Assembly (NCBI GenBank): GCA_035405785.1
Contig: DAONJS010000002.1
Location: forward strand, 1-64,000
Direction of reading: 5' to 3'
DNA length: 64,000 bases
From: BPGX01 sp035405785
Lineage (GTDB): Bacteria; Bacteroidota; Bacteroidia; B-17B0; Aurantibacillaceae
Below are positions 1 to 8,606 of the stretch, one piece after another. The notes under the pieces were generated by a model. The model ran no database searches. It was given only the letters and a program-made list of their open reading frames with translations, and had not been told where the DNA came from. The position numbers were made by a program, and so were the translations under genes. How positions within the stretch are numbered: the first letter of the stretch is position 1; every line of letters begins with the position of its first letter.

Positions 1-68
1 AATTTGCAACAAAAAATACATTCATAAACTTAATTTTTGGTCCATTTTTTGTTATAATCCCCTAAATT

Positions 69-76
69 TATATTTG
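69..76 (+). promoter_or_regulatory. Bacteroidota-type -7 box before the first gene
   Basis: TATATTTG matches the Bacteroidota -7 consensus TAnnTTTG. A TTTG at 48-51 could be the -33 element, with a 17-base spacer. The box ends one to four bases before the two candidate ATG codons at 78 and 81, so the transcript would have almost no leader. Confidence 0.5.
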
Positions 77-77
77 A

Positions 78-605
78 ATGATGAAAAATATTTTTGCAAT
101 AATAATCATAGTATTCTTTATTGGGAATAATAATTATTCGCAGATTATTTTATTTAGAAATAATCATATTTTAGTGAAATTTAGTTATTCCGAATGTTCA
201 AAAGATACAGTTTTGATTGAGATAAAAAATAATACTGAAAAGAAAGTTCTTATATTTATGATAGATGGAGTAAAAAAATTTGGTAATTACATTGGTATAG
301 GTTTATTTTCAAGTGCATATCCTTTTATACCTGAACATGTATCAAAATATTATGGACAATTAAAATTCACAGTAATAAGACCGAATGGAAGTATGTTCAT
401 AAAGGAAAAAATTAAAACTGAGATTTTAGAAGATTTTAGTTTTAGTATAGATTATATGGTTCTTGACGATAAAAATAATAATGGAAATAATGAAGAAAAT
501 GAAAAGGAAAATAGTAATGAGAATGATAATGAGTATGAGATGATAGAAAGGGAAGTATACAATAAAAGATTTTATATTTTAGAATTTAGGGTTAGGAAGG
601 ATTAA
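78..605 (+). CDS. Small secreted protein of unknown function
   Basis: I do not recognise this 175-residue protein. Residues 1 to about 20 form a hydrophobic signal-peptide-like segment, so it is probably exported to the periplasm or cell surface. Residues about 133-152 are very rich in Asn and Glu, a low-complexity acidic stretch before a short C-terminal strand-like tail. Two ATG codons at 78 and 81 are possible starts; the promoter lies so close that the second is also plausible. The gene stands alone: repeat DNA follows it and the next gene, trxB, faces it. There is no visible domain from which to name a function. Confidence 0.6.
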   Translation: MMKNIFAIIIIVFFIGNNNYSQIILFRNNHILVKFSYSECSKDTVLIEIKNNTEKKVLIFMIDGVKKFGNYIGIGLFSSAYPFIPEHVSKYYGQLKFTVIRPNGSMFIKEKIKTEILEDFSFSIDYMVLDDKNNNGNNEENEKENSNENDNEYEMIEREVYNKRFYILEFRVRKD

Positions 606-730
606 AAAGAAAAAAGGGAGATAATAGATTTAATAAGATTTCAAACATTCAAGATATGAATGCAACATTTTGAGACATGAGACATTTATAATTATTTTTT
701 GAAGGAAAAGCGAGAATAAATAAAAATCCT

Positions 731-865
731 GCGTGAGGGATGCGGAGGGCGGCGAAGCCGGCACTGCCCTGAACGAAGCGTAGCGAAGTGAAGGGATTGC
801 CGAAGCGATTGCGAAGCCCGTAGCAGCCCGACCCGAGCGTCAGCGAGGGACACGCCCTGATAAAA
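731..865. repeat. GC-rich intergenic repeat, family A, copy 1
   Basis: This block is far more GC-rich than its surroundings. It begins GCGTGAGGGATGCGGAGGG, contains CCCGACCCGAGC near its end and closes with ACGCCCTGATAAAA. The same left part and closing sequence recur at 18269-18567, so it is a dispersed element rather than a gene. An 80-codon open frame on the minus strand across it is composition-driven. The rest of the 606-1034 spacer holds runs of ATTCAATGTTCAA-like sequence and the family C repeat. Confidence 0.75.
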
Positions 866-921
866 ATAAAATATAAATGTTCAATATTCAATGTTCAATT
901 CTCAATGCTAATGTTCAATGA

Positions 922-1001
922 GCCGACGCTATCGGTAGGCATTCTGACGACATGCGTATCAGGACAAGTGCTGACGTTTTGTAAAACAAAATCGTCAGCA
1001 T
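922..1001. repeat. Palindromic intergenic repeat, family C, copy 1
   Basis: It contains GCCGACGCTATCGGTAGGC followed by a strong hairpin at 969-1000, whose arms TGCTGACG and CGTCAGCA enclose complementary TTTTG and CAAAA. Four related copies lie at 12151-12254, 18499-18549, 43448-43503 and 50790-50842, the last one inverted. It sits just beyond the 3' end of trxB and may also end transcription there. Confidence 0.7.
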
Positions 1002-1034
1002 CAACTTTAAACATTCAATACTCAATTACATGAA

Positions 1035-1973
1035 TCAATGGATGTTATTTTCTGCTAAGTATCTTTCAGCATCTAAAGCGGCCATACAACCGCTACCAGC
1101 GGCTGTAACTGCTTGTCGATAAACTTTATCCTGAACATCGCCTGCTGCAAATACACCTTTTATATTTGTTTTTGTACTTCCAGGAATTGTTTTAATATAA
1201 CCTTGTTCGTCCATATCTAACCAACCTTTGAAAGGATCGCTATTTGGTTTGTGCCCAATGGCTACAAAGAAACCTGTAACGGATAATTCTTTAATTTCTC
1301 CTGTTTTAGCGTTTTTTACTCTTACACCTGTAACGCTATTTTCTCCTAAAATTTCTAGTGTTTCTGTGTTCCAAAGCACTTCAATATTGGGTGTATTCAA
1401 TACTCTGTCTTGCATTACTTTACTTGCGCGCATTTGATCTCTGCGAACAAGCATATAAACTTTGTTACAAAGTTTTGCTAAAAATGTAGCTTCTTCGGCG
1501 GCTGTATCACCAGCTCCAACAATTGCGACATCTTGTCCTTTGAAGAAAAATCCATCACAAACTGCACATGCTGAAACGCCCATTCCATTTAATCTTTGCT
1601 CACTTTCTAAACCAAGCCATTTAGCAGAAGCTCCAGTAGCTATAATTACAGTGTGGGATAAAAATTCTTTATTATCGTCAGTATAAATTTTATGAATTGG
1701 TCCTGAAAAATCAACTTTTGTTACAGAAGCATAGTGAAATCTTGTTCCAAATCTTTCTGCTTGTTTTCTAAAATCCTCCATCATTTCTGGACCTTGAATT
1801 CCATTAGGATAACCGGGATAATTTTCAACTTCAGTTGTAGTGGTAAGTTGTCCGCCTATTTGAAGACCTGAAATAAGTAAAGGTTGCATAGCTGCACGAG
1901 CGGCATAAATAGCGGCAGTATAACCAGCAGGACCAGATCCTATAATGATACATTTTTCAATTTTATTTTCCAT
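1035..1973 (-). CDS. trxB: Thioredoxin reductase (NADPH)
   Basis: This flavoenzyme passes electrons from NADPH through FAD and a redox disulfide to thioredoxin in the cytoplasm. The 312-residue length is normal. The FAD-binding GSGPAG lies at residues 12-17, the redox CAVC at 136-139, the NADPH-binding GAGDTA at 153-158 and the second FAD motif AAGDVQDK near residue 278. The ATG start at 1973 puts the first strand at the family's usual place. It is transcribed alone, from a TAnnTTTG box 13 bases upstream, and diverges from the MFS gene. Confidence is high because all motifs are present in order. Confidence 0.97.
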   Translation of the reverse strand: MENKIEKCIIIGSGPAGYTAAIYAARAAMQPLLISGLQIGGQLTTTTEVENYPGYPNGIQGPEMMEDFRKQAERFGTRFHYASVTKVDFSGPIHKIYTDDNKEFLSHTVIIATGASAKWLGLESEQRLNGMGVSACAVCDGFFFKGQDVAIVGAGDTAAEEATFLAKLCNKVYMLVRRDQMRASKVMQDRVLNTPNIEVLWNTETLEILGENSVTGVRVKNAKTGEIKELSVTGFFVAIGHKPNSDPFKGWLDMDEQGYIKTIPGSTKTNIKGVFAAGDVQDKVYRQAVTAAGSGCMAALDAERYLAENNIH

Positions 1974-1986
1974 AATTTTTTTTGTG

Positions 1987-1994
1987 CAAATGTA
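1987..1994 (-). promoter_or_regulatory. trxB -7 promoter box
   Basis: On the minus strand this reads TACATTTG, a full match to TAnnTTTG, 13 bases before the trxB ATG. I see no convincing -33 element. Confidence 0.55.
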
Positions 1995-2080
1995 GTTATT
2001 TATTTATCTGATTTAATAATGGAAAGTTTTTATAGGTGTATAAATTAAGTTTATTTTGAAATGATAGAGAACTATTTCAC

Positions 2081-2088
2081 TACTTTTG
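2081..2088 (+). promoter_or_regulatory. -7 promoter box of the MFS gene
   Basis: TACTTTTG fits TAnnTTTG and ends five bases before the ATG at 2094. It lies inside the longer open frame that begins at 2061, which argues that 2094 is the real start and that the mRNA is nearly leaderless. Confidence 0.55.
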
Positions 2089-2093
2089 CAGGG

Positions 2094-3284
2094 ATGAAAT
2101 TTTCTTTTTTAACCAGAAATATATGGTATGTATCTTTAATTAGTTTTTTTACAGATGTAGCGTCTGAAATGTTGTATCCTATTATTCCTCTATATTTAAG
2201 TAGTATTGGTATTAGTATAGCAGGAATTGGTGTAGTAGAAGGTATTGCTGAAACATTGGCCGCATTGAGTAAAACATATTTTGGAATTTGGAGTGATAGA
2301 ATATCAAAAAGAAAAATTTTTATTATTATTGGATATGCATTAAGTGGGTTGAGCAAGCCATTGATGGTGATTATACCAAATTATTATTGGATATTATTGA
2401 TGCGAGTATCAGATAGATTGGGAAAGGGTATTCGTACTGCTCCACGTGATGCTTTATTATCTGATGAAAGCAATGAGAAGAATAAGGGAAAGGTGTTTGG
2501 ATTTCATAGAAGTATTGATACATTTGGTGCTGTAATTGGCCCAGCTTTGACCTTGTTATTGATATTGATGTATCATTGGAATTATCAATACCTGTTTTTA
2601 TTATCAATCATTCCTGGTATTGTCGCAACATTATTATCGTTTCTTATTAAAGAAAATAAACCAAAAATTATCAATTCAGTAAAAAGGGAAAAAATAAAAT
2701 GGAGAGATTTATTTATTTACTGGAAAAGAAGCAGTAGAAATTATAAAATTATCAGTGGTTTATTAATACTTTTTTATTTATTTAATAGCAGTGATATGTT
2801 GTTGTTATTAAAAGCAAGAAGCCATCATTTAGATGATTATCAGGTAGTAGTGGCTTACATTGTATACAATTTATCTTATGCAATTTTAGCATTTCCATTT
2901 GGAATGATAGGTGATAAACTTGGATTAAAAAACACAATTGCATTTGGATTATTATTTTTTGGAATTGTATATCTGGGTGTTAGTTTTTTCACATCCTATT
3001 TTGAGATATTACTTGTATTTGCATTGTATGGAGTATATTCTGCTGCTATTGAAGGAAACATAAAAGCATTATTAAGTAATTTATGTGATGCGTCGGAAAC
3101 AGCTACGGCCATTGGGCTTTTTACAACATTACAAAGTATGACATTTATTTTTTCAAATACGATTACAGGGATATTATGGGAGAAAGTAAATTCAACTATT
3201 CCATTTGTAATAAGCGGATGTGTAGGCATATTGGTAAGTATTTTATTATTTTCAATAAAATTGAATCCTTTTTCAAAAAAATAG
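2094..3284 (+). CDS. MFS transporter, probable drug/metabolite exporter
   Basis: This is a 396-residue inner-membrane protein with about 12 hydrophobic segments. The loop between segments 2 and 3 has the MFS signature GIWSDRISKR. A second stretch, RLGKGIRTAPRDA, is typical of a subfamily of proton-driven MFS exporters. I chose the ATG at 2094 rather than 2061 because a promoter box sits between them and the shorter form begins directly at the family N terminus. The substrate cannot be read from sequence. An unknown gene follows after six bases and is probably co-transcribed. The stop is TAG. Confidence 0.88.
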   Translation: MKFSFLTRNIWYVSLISFFTDVASEMLYPIIPLYLSSIGISIAGIGVVEGIAETLAALSKTYFGIWSDRISKRKIFIIIGYALSGLSKPLMVIIPNYYWILLMRVSDRLGKGIRTAPRDALLSDESNEKNKGKVFGFHRSIDTFGAVIGPALTLLLILMYHWNYQYLFLLSIIPGIVATLLSFLIKENKPKIINSVKREKIKWRDLFIYWKRSSRNYKIISGLLILFYLFNSSDMLLLLKARSHHLDDYQVVVAYIVYNLSYAILAFPFGMIGDKLGLKNTIAFGLLFFGIVYLGVSFFTSYFEILLVFALYGVYSAAIEGNIKALLSNLCDASETATAIGLFTTLQSMTFIFSNTITGILWEKVNSTIPFVISGCVGILVSILLFSIKLNPFSKK

Positions 3285-3290
3285 TTATTG

Positions 3291-3749
3291 ATGAGTGATT
3301 TATCAGAACAAATGATATTAGTGAGTTTTAATGAATCAACTAGAAATGTTTATCAATTATTATCTATTTTAGGGAAGAACATTGGCTGTCAGTTTAGTTT
3401 GTTGGAATATATTATTTCTGAAAATGAGGATATTCATAATTCTTATGCATTGTTTCATTCACATTTAGAATATTTTCAAACTCATGTTTTTGTTCTAAAG
3501 AATTTCAGAATTAAAAATAATGATGTTATTGATTTATTTGGAAATGCACAGCAAAATATAGAATATCTTCTTAATATACCTAATGGCATGTATTTAATAA
3601 TCATTTATTCAGACCAAATAAAAAATTTATCGGATGTTGAAATGTTTTTGAAATCAAGAGAATTAGAGGTTCAATTATATCCCGTCAAATCAAAGAAAAT
3701 AAAAGATAAAATACATAATTATATTGAATCAAGGGTAAGTATTGAGTGA
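3291..3749 (+). CDS. Unknown protein co-transcribed with the MFS transporter
   Basis: I do not recognise this 152-residue protein. It has no signal peptide or membrane segment and looks like a soluble alpha/beta protein with alternating hydrophobic strands and charged helices, for example MYLIIIYSDQ near residue 105. The ATG at 3291 comes six bases after the MFS stop; an in-frame TTG one codon earlier is less likely. The tight spacing suggests a linked function such as regulation or assembly of the transporter, but this is only inference from position. Confidence 0.6.
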   Translation: MSDLSEQMILVSFNESTRNVYQLLSILGKNIGCQFSLLEYIISENEDIHNSYALFHSHLEYFQTHVFVLKNFRIKNNDVIDLFGNAQQNIEYLLNIPNGMYLIIIYSDQIKNLSDVEMFLKSRELEVQLYPVKSKKIKDKIHNYIESRVSIE

Positions 3750-3816
3750 AAACAATAATTCATTTTTTGTTAGAAATGGTATTCATAATAATTTCTAATT
3801 TCATTTAGTTAATTTT

Positions 3817-3885
3817 TTATCCACAAAATTATTTTGGATAACTTAACTATCTAATTTACAAATAATTATTTTTAATTGTGGATTA
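3817..3885 (+). promoter_or_regulatory. Cluster of DnaA-box-like sites upstream of nrdB
   Basis: TTATCCACA at 3817-3825 matches the DnaA-box consensus TTATNCACA exactly. TTTGGATAA at 3833-3841 and TGTGGATTA at 3877-3885 each differ from the inverse consensus TGTGGATAA at one position. All three lie within 70 bases and 40-110 bases before the nrdB promoter. DnaA is known to act on the ribonucleotide reductase promoter in E. coli and in Bacillus, which makes a regulatory role plausible here. Confidence 0.5.
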
Positions 3886-3905
3886 CTTTTTTGCATTGTT
3901 CATTA

Positions 3906-3933
3906 TTGATGCCTATTAAATTCCTTATCTTTG
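3906..3933 (+). promoter_or_regulatory. nrdB promoter
   Basis: TTG at 3906-3908 and TATCTTTG at 3926-3933, separated by 17 bases, fit the Bacteroidota -33/-7 pattern. The leader to the nrdB ATG at 3986 would be about 45 bases and includes an ACTAAAA heptamer pair. Confidence 0.55.
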
Positions 3934-3985
3934 TTCTCTCAAATTTTTATTCAATCTGATACTTAAAACTAAAAACTAATAAATT

Positions 3986-4957
3986 ATGGCAACAGAAAAA
4001 ATACTTCAGGAAAACAAAGACAGATTTGTGTTATTCCCAATTCAATATCACGACATTTGGGAAATGTACAAAAAAGCAGAATCTTCATTTTGGACTGCAG
4101 AAGAAATTGATTTAGTGCAAGATTTAAATGATTGGAATAACAAATTAAATGATAATGAAAAACATTTTATAAAACATGTTCTTGCATTTTTTGCCGCAAG
4201 TGATGGAATTGTTAATGAAAATTTAGCCGTGAATTTTTTAAATGAGGTGCAATTTCCAGAAGCTCGTTGTTTCTATGGTTTTCAGGTAATGATTGAAAAT
4301 ATTCATTCTGAAACATATTCTTTGCTTATTGATACATATATTAAAGATAGCGAAGAAAAAAATAAATTATTTCATGCTATTGATACAGTTCCTTGTGTGG
4401 GTAAAAAAGCAGAATGGGCATTAAAATGGATAGAAAATGGTTCATTTGTGGAAAGATTGATTGCTTTTGCAGCAGTAGAAGGTATTTTCTTTTCTGGTTC
4501 TTTTTGTTCTATTTTCTGGTTAAAGAAAAGAGGATTAATGCCTGGTTTAAGTTTTTCAAACGAATTAATTTCTCGTGATGAAGGATTACATTGTGATTTT
4601 GCATGTTTGCTTTACACTAAATATATTGAAAATAAATTATCCGAAGAAAAAGTAAAACAAATTATTACAGATGCTGTTAGCATTGAAAAAGAATTTGTGG
4701 TAGATGCAATACCTGTAAAATTAATAGGAATGAATGCTGATTTAATGTGTCAATATATTGAGTTTGTGGCTGATAGATTATTAGTTGCACTCGGATATAG
4801 CAAAGTGTATAATGCTACCAATCCTTTTGATTTTATGGAAATGATTTCTCTTCAAGGAAAAACAAACTTTTTTGAAAAAAGAGTTTCTGAATACAAAAAA
4901 GCTGCTGTTGGAAATAAACTGGAAGAGAAAACATTTAAGTTAGACGAAGATTTTTAA
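3986..4957 (+). CDS. nrdB: Class Ia ribonucleotide reductase, small (radical) subunit
   Basis: This subunit makes and stores the tyrosyl radical needed by NrdA to reduce ribonucleoside diphosphates. The expected di-iron ligands are all visible in the 323 residues: Asp42, Glu104 and His107, Glu165, Glu199 and His202, with the radical Tyr111 in ENIHSETY. The C terminus FKLDEDF is the usual tail that docks into the large subunit. The form ENIHSETYSLLIDTY resembles the eukaryote-like group of NrdB proteins. It is separated from nrdA by a DNA methyltransferase gene on the same strand. Expression may be tied to replication through the DnaA-like sites upstream. Confidence 0.97.
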   Translation: MATEKILQENKDRFVLFPIQYHDIWEMYKKAESSFWTAEEIDLVQDLNDWNNKLNDNEKHFIKHVLAFFAASDGIVNENLAVNFLNEVQFPEARCFYGFQVMIENIHSETYSLLIDTYIKDSEEKNKLFHAIDTVPCVGKKAEWALKWIENGSFVERLIAFAAVEGIFFSGSFCSIFWLKKRGLMPGLSFSNELISRDEGLHCDFACLLYTKYIENKLSEEKVKQIITDAVSIEKEFVVDAIPVKLIGMNADLMCQYIEFVADRLLVALGYSKVYNATNPFDFMEMISLQGKTNFFEKRVSEYKKAAVGNKLEEKTFKLDEDF

Positions 4958-5033
4958 TTAATTTTTTCAACCAATTTTTTATTTGAAAAATGTTATTAAA
5001 GAACATTTAAAGGAAAATTATCTACTTACCAAA

Positions 5034-6002
5034 ATGAGCAATAAAAATAAAACCATAAAATTAACCGATAAAGACCTGATTTTAGCCGACAAATTATTGT
5101 CTCTTAATTCAATTGCAAATACCGATCAATTAAAAAACAAAATTATCTATCAAGATATTTTTGAAGCAATTTCATATTTACCAGAAAAATTTATTGACTT
5201 ACTAATCCTTGATCCACCATACAATTTAAATAAAAAATTTGAAGAAACTTCTTTTAAGGCCATGAAATCTGAAGAATATGAAAAATGGATAGAATCATGG
5301 TTTGTGCCACTTTTAAAAAAATTAAAACCAACTGCTTCAGTATATTTTTGCTGCGATTGGAAATCTTCAGTTCCTGTATATAATGTTTTATCAAGATATT
5401 TGATTGTGCGAAATAGAATAACATGGGAAAGAGAGAAGGGAAGAGGGGCAACAAAGAATTGGAAAAATTGTTCAGAAGATATCTGGTTTGCTACTGTATC
5501 AGATGATTATTATTTTAATGCGGATACGGTAAAAACAATGCGAAAAGTAATAGCCCCATATAAAAATAACAATGGTGAAGCCAAAGATTGGTTTGTAGGA
5601 AAAGACAATACGGCTTATAGATTAACTTATCCATCAAACTTATGGACTGATATAACCATTCCATTTTGGTCAATGCCTGAAAATACCGAACATCCTACCC
5701 AAAAACCAGAAAAACTTATTGCAAAATTAATTTTAGCAAGTTCAAAGGAAAATGATTTTGTATTTGATCCATTTCTTGGGTCTGGAACAACAGCAGTTGT
5801 TGCTTTTAAATTAAACAGACATTTTTCTGGCATTGAAATTAATAAAACTTATTGTTTATATGCATTGAAAAGATTGGAAATGGCAAAAGAAAATCCTTCT
5901 ATTCAGGGTTATGAAAATGGCGTTTTTCTTGAAAGAAACACATTACTTAAAAAACTATCTATTCAAAATGATGAAAATTTAAATTCAACTTATGCACTTT
6001 AA
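5034..6002 (+). CDS. Orphan DNA methyltransferase (beta class, N6-adenine or N4-cytosine)
   Basis: The protein transfers a methyl group from S-adenosylmethionine to a base in DNA. The catalytic DPPY is at residues 60-63, and the AdoMet-binding FDPFLGSGTTA begins near residue 244. Catalytic motif before binding motif is the beta-class order. HPTQKP before the binding motif is also typical. DPPY favours adenine N6 methylation. I chose the ATG at 5034; an in-frame TTG at 4983 would add 17 residues with no family support. No restriction endonuclease gene is next to it, so it looks like a solitary enzyme. Its place between nrdB and nrdA is unusual. The recognition sequence cannot be read from the protein. 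Confidence 0.88.
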   Translation: MSNKNKTIKLTDKDLILADKLLSLNSIANTDQLKNKIIYQDIFEAISYLPEKFIDLLILDPPYNLNKKFEETSFKAMKSEEYEKWIESWFVPLLKKLKPTASVYFCCDWKSSVPVYNVLSRYLIVRNRITWEREKGRGATKNWKNCSEDIWFATVSDDYYFNADTVKTMRKVIAPYKNNNGEAKDWFVGKDNTAYRLTYPSNLWTDITIPFWSMPENTEHPTQKPEKLIAKLILASSKENDFVFDPFLGSGTTAVVAFKLNRHFSGIEINKTYCLYALKRLEMAKENPSIQGYENGVFLERNTLLKKLSIQNDENLNSTYAL

Positions 6003-6052
6003 ATGGTGTATAAAATTTTTTAAACACAAAGAAAATTTAAATAAATTCACGC

Positions 6053-6060
6053 TAACTTTG
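6053..6060 (+). promoter_or_regulatory. nrdA -7 promoter box
   Basis: TAACTTTG fits TAnnTTTG and lies 72 bases before the nrdA ATG, so nrdA can be transcribed independently of nrdB. The leader carries a small hairpin. Confidence 0.5.
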
Positions 6061-6076
6061 TAAAATAAAATATAAA

Positions 6077-6094
6077 GGCGTATGACAATACGCC
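6077..6094. repeat. GGCGTAT hairpin repeat in the nrdA leader
   Basis: GGCGTAT and ATACGCC form a perfect seven-base stem around a four-base loop. A second copy with an eight-base stem is at 60249-60268. It lies between the nrdA promoter box and ATG, so it would be transcribed. Confidence 0.55.
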
Positions 6095-6132
6095 CCCAAC
6101 AATAAAAAAATAAAAATTAAAAAATTAAAACT

Positions 6133-8604
6133 ATGTATGTAATAAAAAGAAATGGTACCAAAGAGCCCGTGCAATTTGATAAAATAACAGCACGGATAAA
6201 AAAATTATGCTATGGATTAGATATGAATTTTGTTGATCCTATTCAGGTAGCCAAAAAAGTAATTGATGGTATTTATGATGGAATCACAACAACCGAGTTA
6301 GATAATTTAGCTGCTGAAACAGCTGCGTCAATGACTGCTAAACATCCAGATTATGCTATATTGGCTTCACGCATAGCAGTCAGCAATTTGCATAAAAACA
6401 CTTTAAAAAGTTTCTCTAAAACTATTGAACTTTTATACAATTATATTGATCCTAAAACAGGACAAAAAGCACAATTAATTGCTGATGATGTATATGAAAT
6501 TGTAATGAAAAACAAACAAATATTGGATTCATCGATCATTTACGATAGAGATTTTGGTTATGATTATTTTGGATTTAAAACACTTGAAAGATCATATTTA
6601 TTAAAAATTAATGGTCGCGTTGCCGAAAGACCACAACACATGTTAATGCGTGTATCTCTTGGTATACATAAAGAAGATATTGATGCCGCTATTGAAACAT
6701 ACAATTTAATGAGTGAAAAATGGTTCACTCACGCTACACCAACATTATTTAATGCAGGCACACCCAAACCACAAATGTCTTCTTGCTTTTTATTACAGAT
6801 AAAAGAAGATAGTATTGATGGAATTTACGATACACTGAAAGATTGTGCTAAAATATCACAAAGTGCAGGGGGAATCGGTTTGGCAATTCACAAAGTCAGA
6901 GCAACGGGTTCATATATTAAAGGAACAAATGGTACAAGCAATGGTATTATTCCAATGCTAAAAGTATTTAATGAGACGGCTCGTTATGTAGATCAGGGTG
7001 GTGGAAAAAGAAAAGGGTCAATTGCAGTATATTTAGAACCATGGCACGCTGATATATTTGAATTTTTAGATATTCGTAAAAATCATGGAAAAGAAGAATT
7101 AAGGGCAAGAGATTTATTTACTGCACTCTGGATTCCAGATTTATTCATGAAAAGAGTAGAAAACGATGAACACTGGACTTTAATGTGTCCAAATGAATGC
7201 CCTGGACTTTATGAAGTTTATGGAGAAAAATTTGAAGAACTTTATACATCTTATGAAAAAGCAGGAAAAGGAAGAAAAACAATCAAAGCAAGAGAATTGT
7301 GGGGAGCTATTATTGAAGCACAAATTGAAACAGGAAATCCTTACATGCTTTATAAAGACGCTTGTAATGCAAAATCTAATCAAAAGAACTTAGGTACTAT
7401 TCAATCTTCTAATTTATGTACGGAAATTATTGAATATACTGCTCCAGATGAAATTGCCGTTTGTAATTTAGCATCTATTGCATTGCCAAAATTTGTAGAT
7501 GAAAAAAACAGAACATTTGATTTCCAAAAATTGATAGAAGTTACAAAAGTTATTACAAAAAATCTCAACAAAATTATTGACTTAAACTATTATCCTGTTC
7601 CAGAAGCAAGAAAATCAAATTTAAGACATCGTCCAATAGGTATTGGTGTTCAAGGACTTGCTGATGCATTTATTTTATTAAGATATCCATTTGATAGTGA
7701 AGAAGCAAAACAACTGAACAGAGACATCTTTGAAGCTATTTATTTTGGGGCTTTGACAGCAAGTAATGAATTAGCAAAAGAATACGGACCTTATGAAACA
7801 TATCCAGGTTCTCCAATTTCACAAGGTATTTTCCAGTTTGATATGTGGAATGTAAAACCATCTGACAGATGGGATTGGGAAGGATTAAGAAAAAATATTC
7901 TTAAATATGGTGTAAGAAATTCATTATTGCTTGCACCTATGCCTACTGCCTCTACTTCACAAATTCTTGGAAACAATGAATGCTTTGAACCCTTTACATC
8001 AAATATCTATGTTCGTAGAGTTTTATCAGGAGAATTTATTGTAGTAAATAAATACTTATTGAGAGATTTAGTAAAATTAGGATTGTGGAATGATGCCCTC
8101 AAAAACAAAATTATTGCAAATAATGGAAGCATTCAAAATATTCCTGAAATACCTCAAGAATTAAGAGACCTTTATAAAACCGTTTGGGAAATTAAGCAAA
8201 AGCATATTTTAGATATGGCAGCTGATAGAGGGGCATTTATTGACCAATCACAATCCTTAAACTTATTTATGGAAGATGTGAATGTTAGTAAATTAACTAG
8301 TGCCCATTTCCATGCTTGGAAAAAAGGTTTAAAAACAGGTATGTATTATTTAAGAACTAAAGCCGCTGCTGATGCTATTAAATTTACGGTTGAAAAAAGT
8401 GCAGAAAAACCACAGGTTCTTAACAATGAAGATGCTCTTGTAGTAGAATTAAGCAATGCAGGAACCATTGATAATAAAGCCATTCAAAATTTAGTACCAG
8501 ATGAAAATGCTAACAAAATCAACTTACCTATAGAACCAACTACTTCAGATCAAATCTCTTGTTCTTTGGATAATCCCGATGGATGTATAATGTGCGGTTC
8601 TTAA
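6133..8604 (+). CDS. nrdA: Class Ia ribonucleotide reductase, large (catalytic) subunit
   Basis: This enzyme reduces ribonucleoside diphosphates to deoxyribonucleotides. The N-terminal 90 residues form an ATP-cone with YVIKRNGTKEPV at the start, so overall activity is probably switched by ATP/dATP. Active-site residues are visible: Cys218 and Cys444 (the disulfide pair), with Asn427, Cys429 and Glu431 in SSNLCTE around the thiyl radical. The C-terminal CIMC at 818-821 is the shuttle pair that is recharged by thioredoxin or glutaredoxin; trxB is 4 kb away. The length of 823 residues is normal. As a class Ia enzyme it needs oxygen, pointing to an aerobic or microaerobic life. Confidence 0.97.
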   Translation: MYVIKRNGTKEPVQFDKITARIKKLCYGLDMNFVDPIQVAKKVIDGIYDGITTTELDNLAAETAASMTAKHPDYAILASRIAVSNLHKNTLKSFSKTIELLYNYIDPKTGQKAQLIADDVYEIVMKNKQILDSSIIYDRDFGYDYFGFKTLERSYLLKINGRVAERPQHMLMRVSLGIHKEDIDAAIETYNLMSEKWFTHATPTLFNAGTPKPQMSSCFLLQIKEDSIDGIYDTLKDCAKISQSAGGIGLAIHKVRATGSYIKGTNGTSNGIIPMLKVFNETARYVDQGGGKRKGSIAVYLEPWHADIFEFLDIRKNHGKEELRARDLFTALWIPDLFMKRVENDEHWTLMCPNECPGLYEVYGEKFEELYTSYEKAGKGRKTIKARELWGAIIEAQIETGNPYMLYKDACNAKSNQKNLGTIQSSNLCTEIIEYTAPDEIAVCNLASIALPKFVDEKNRTFDFQKLIEVTKVITKNLNKIIDLNYYPVPEARKSNLRHRPIGIGVQGLADAFILLRYPFDSEEAKQLNRDIFEAIYFGALTASNELAKEYGPYETYPGSPISQGIFQFDMWNVKPSDRWDWEGLRKNILKYGVRNSLLLAPMPTASTSQILGNNECFEPFTSNIYVRRVLSGEFIVVNKYLLRDLVKLGLWNDALKNKIIANNGSIQNIPEIPQELRDLYKTVWEIKQKHILDMAADRGAFIDQSQSLNLFMEDVNVSKLTSAHFHAWKKGLKTGMYYLRTKAAADAIKFTVEKSAEKPQVLNNEDALVVELSNAGTIDNKAIQNLVPDENANKINLPIEPTTSDQISCSLDNPDGCIMCGS

Positions 8605-8606
8605 TA

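Noticed and set aside
649..891. 80-codon open frame on the minus strand
   Set aside because: It lies over a GC-rich dispersed repeat (family A); the frame is open only because of base composition, and another copy of the repeat is not open in the same way.
3817..3885. DnaA boxes as a replication origin
   Set aside because: Only three boxes, no dnaA, dnaN or other origin genes nearby and no second AT-rich 13-mer array; a regulatory role for nrdB is more likely.
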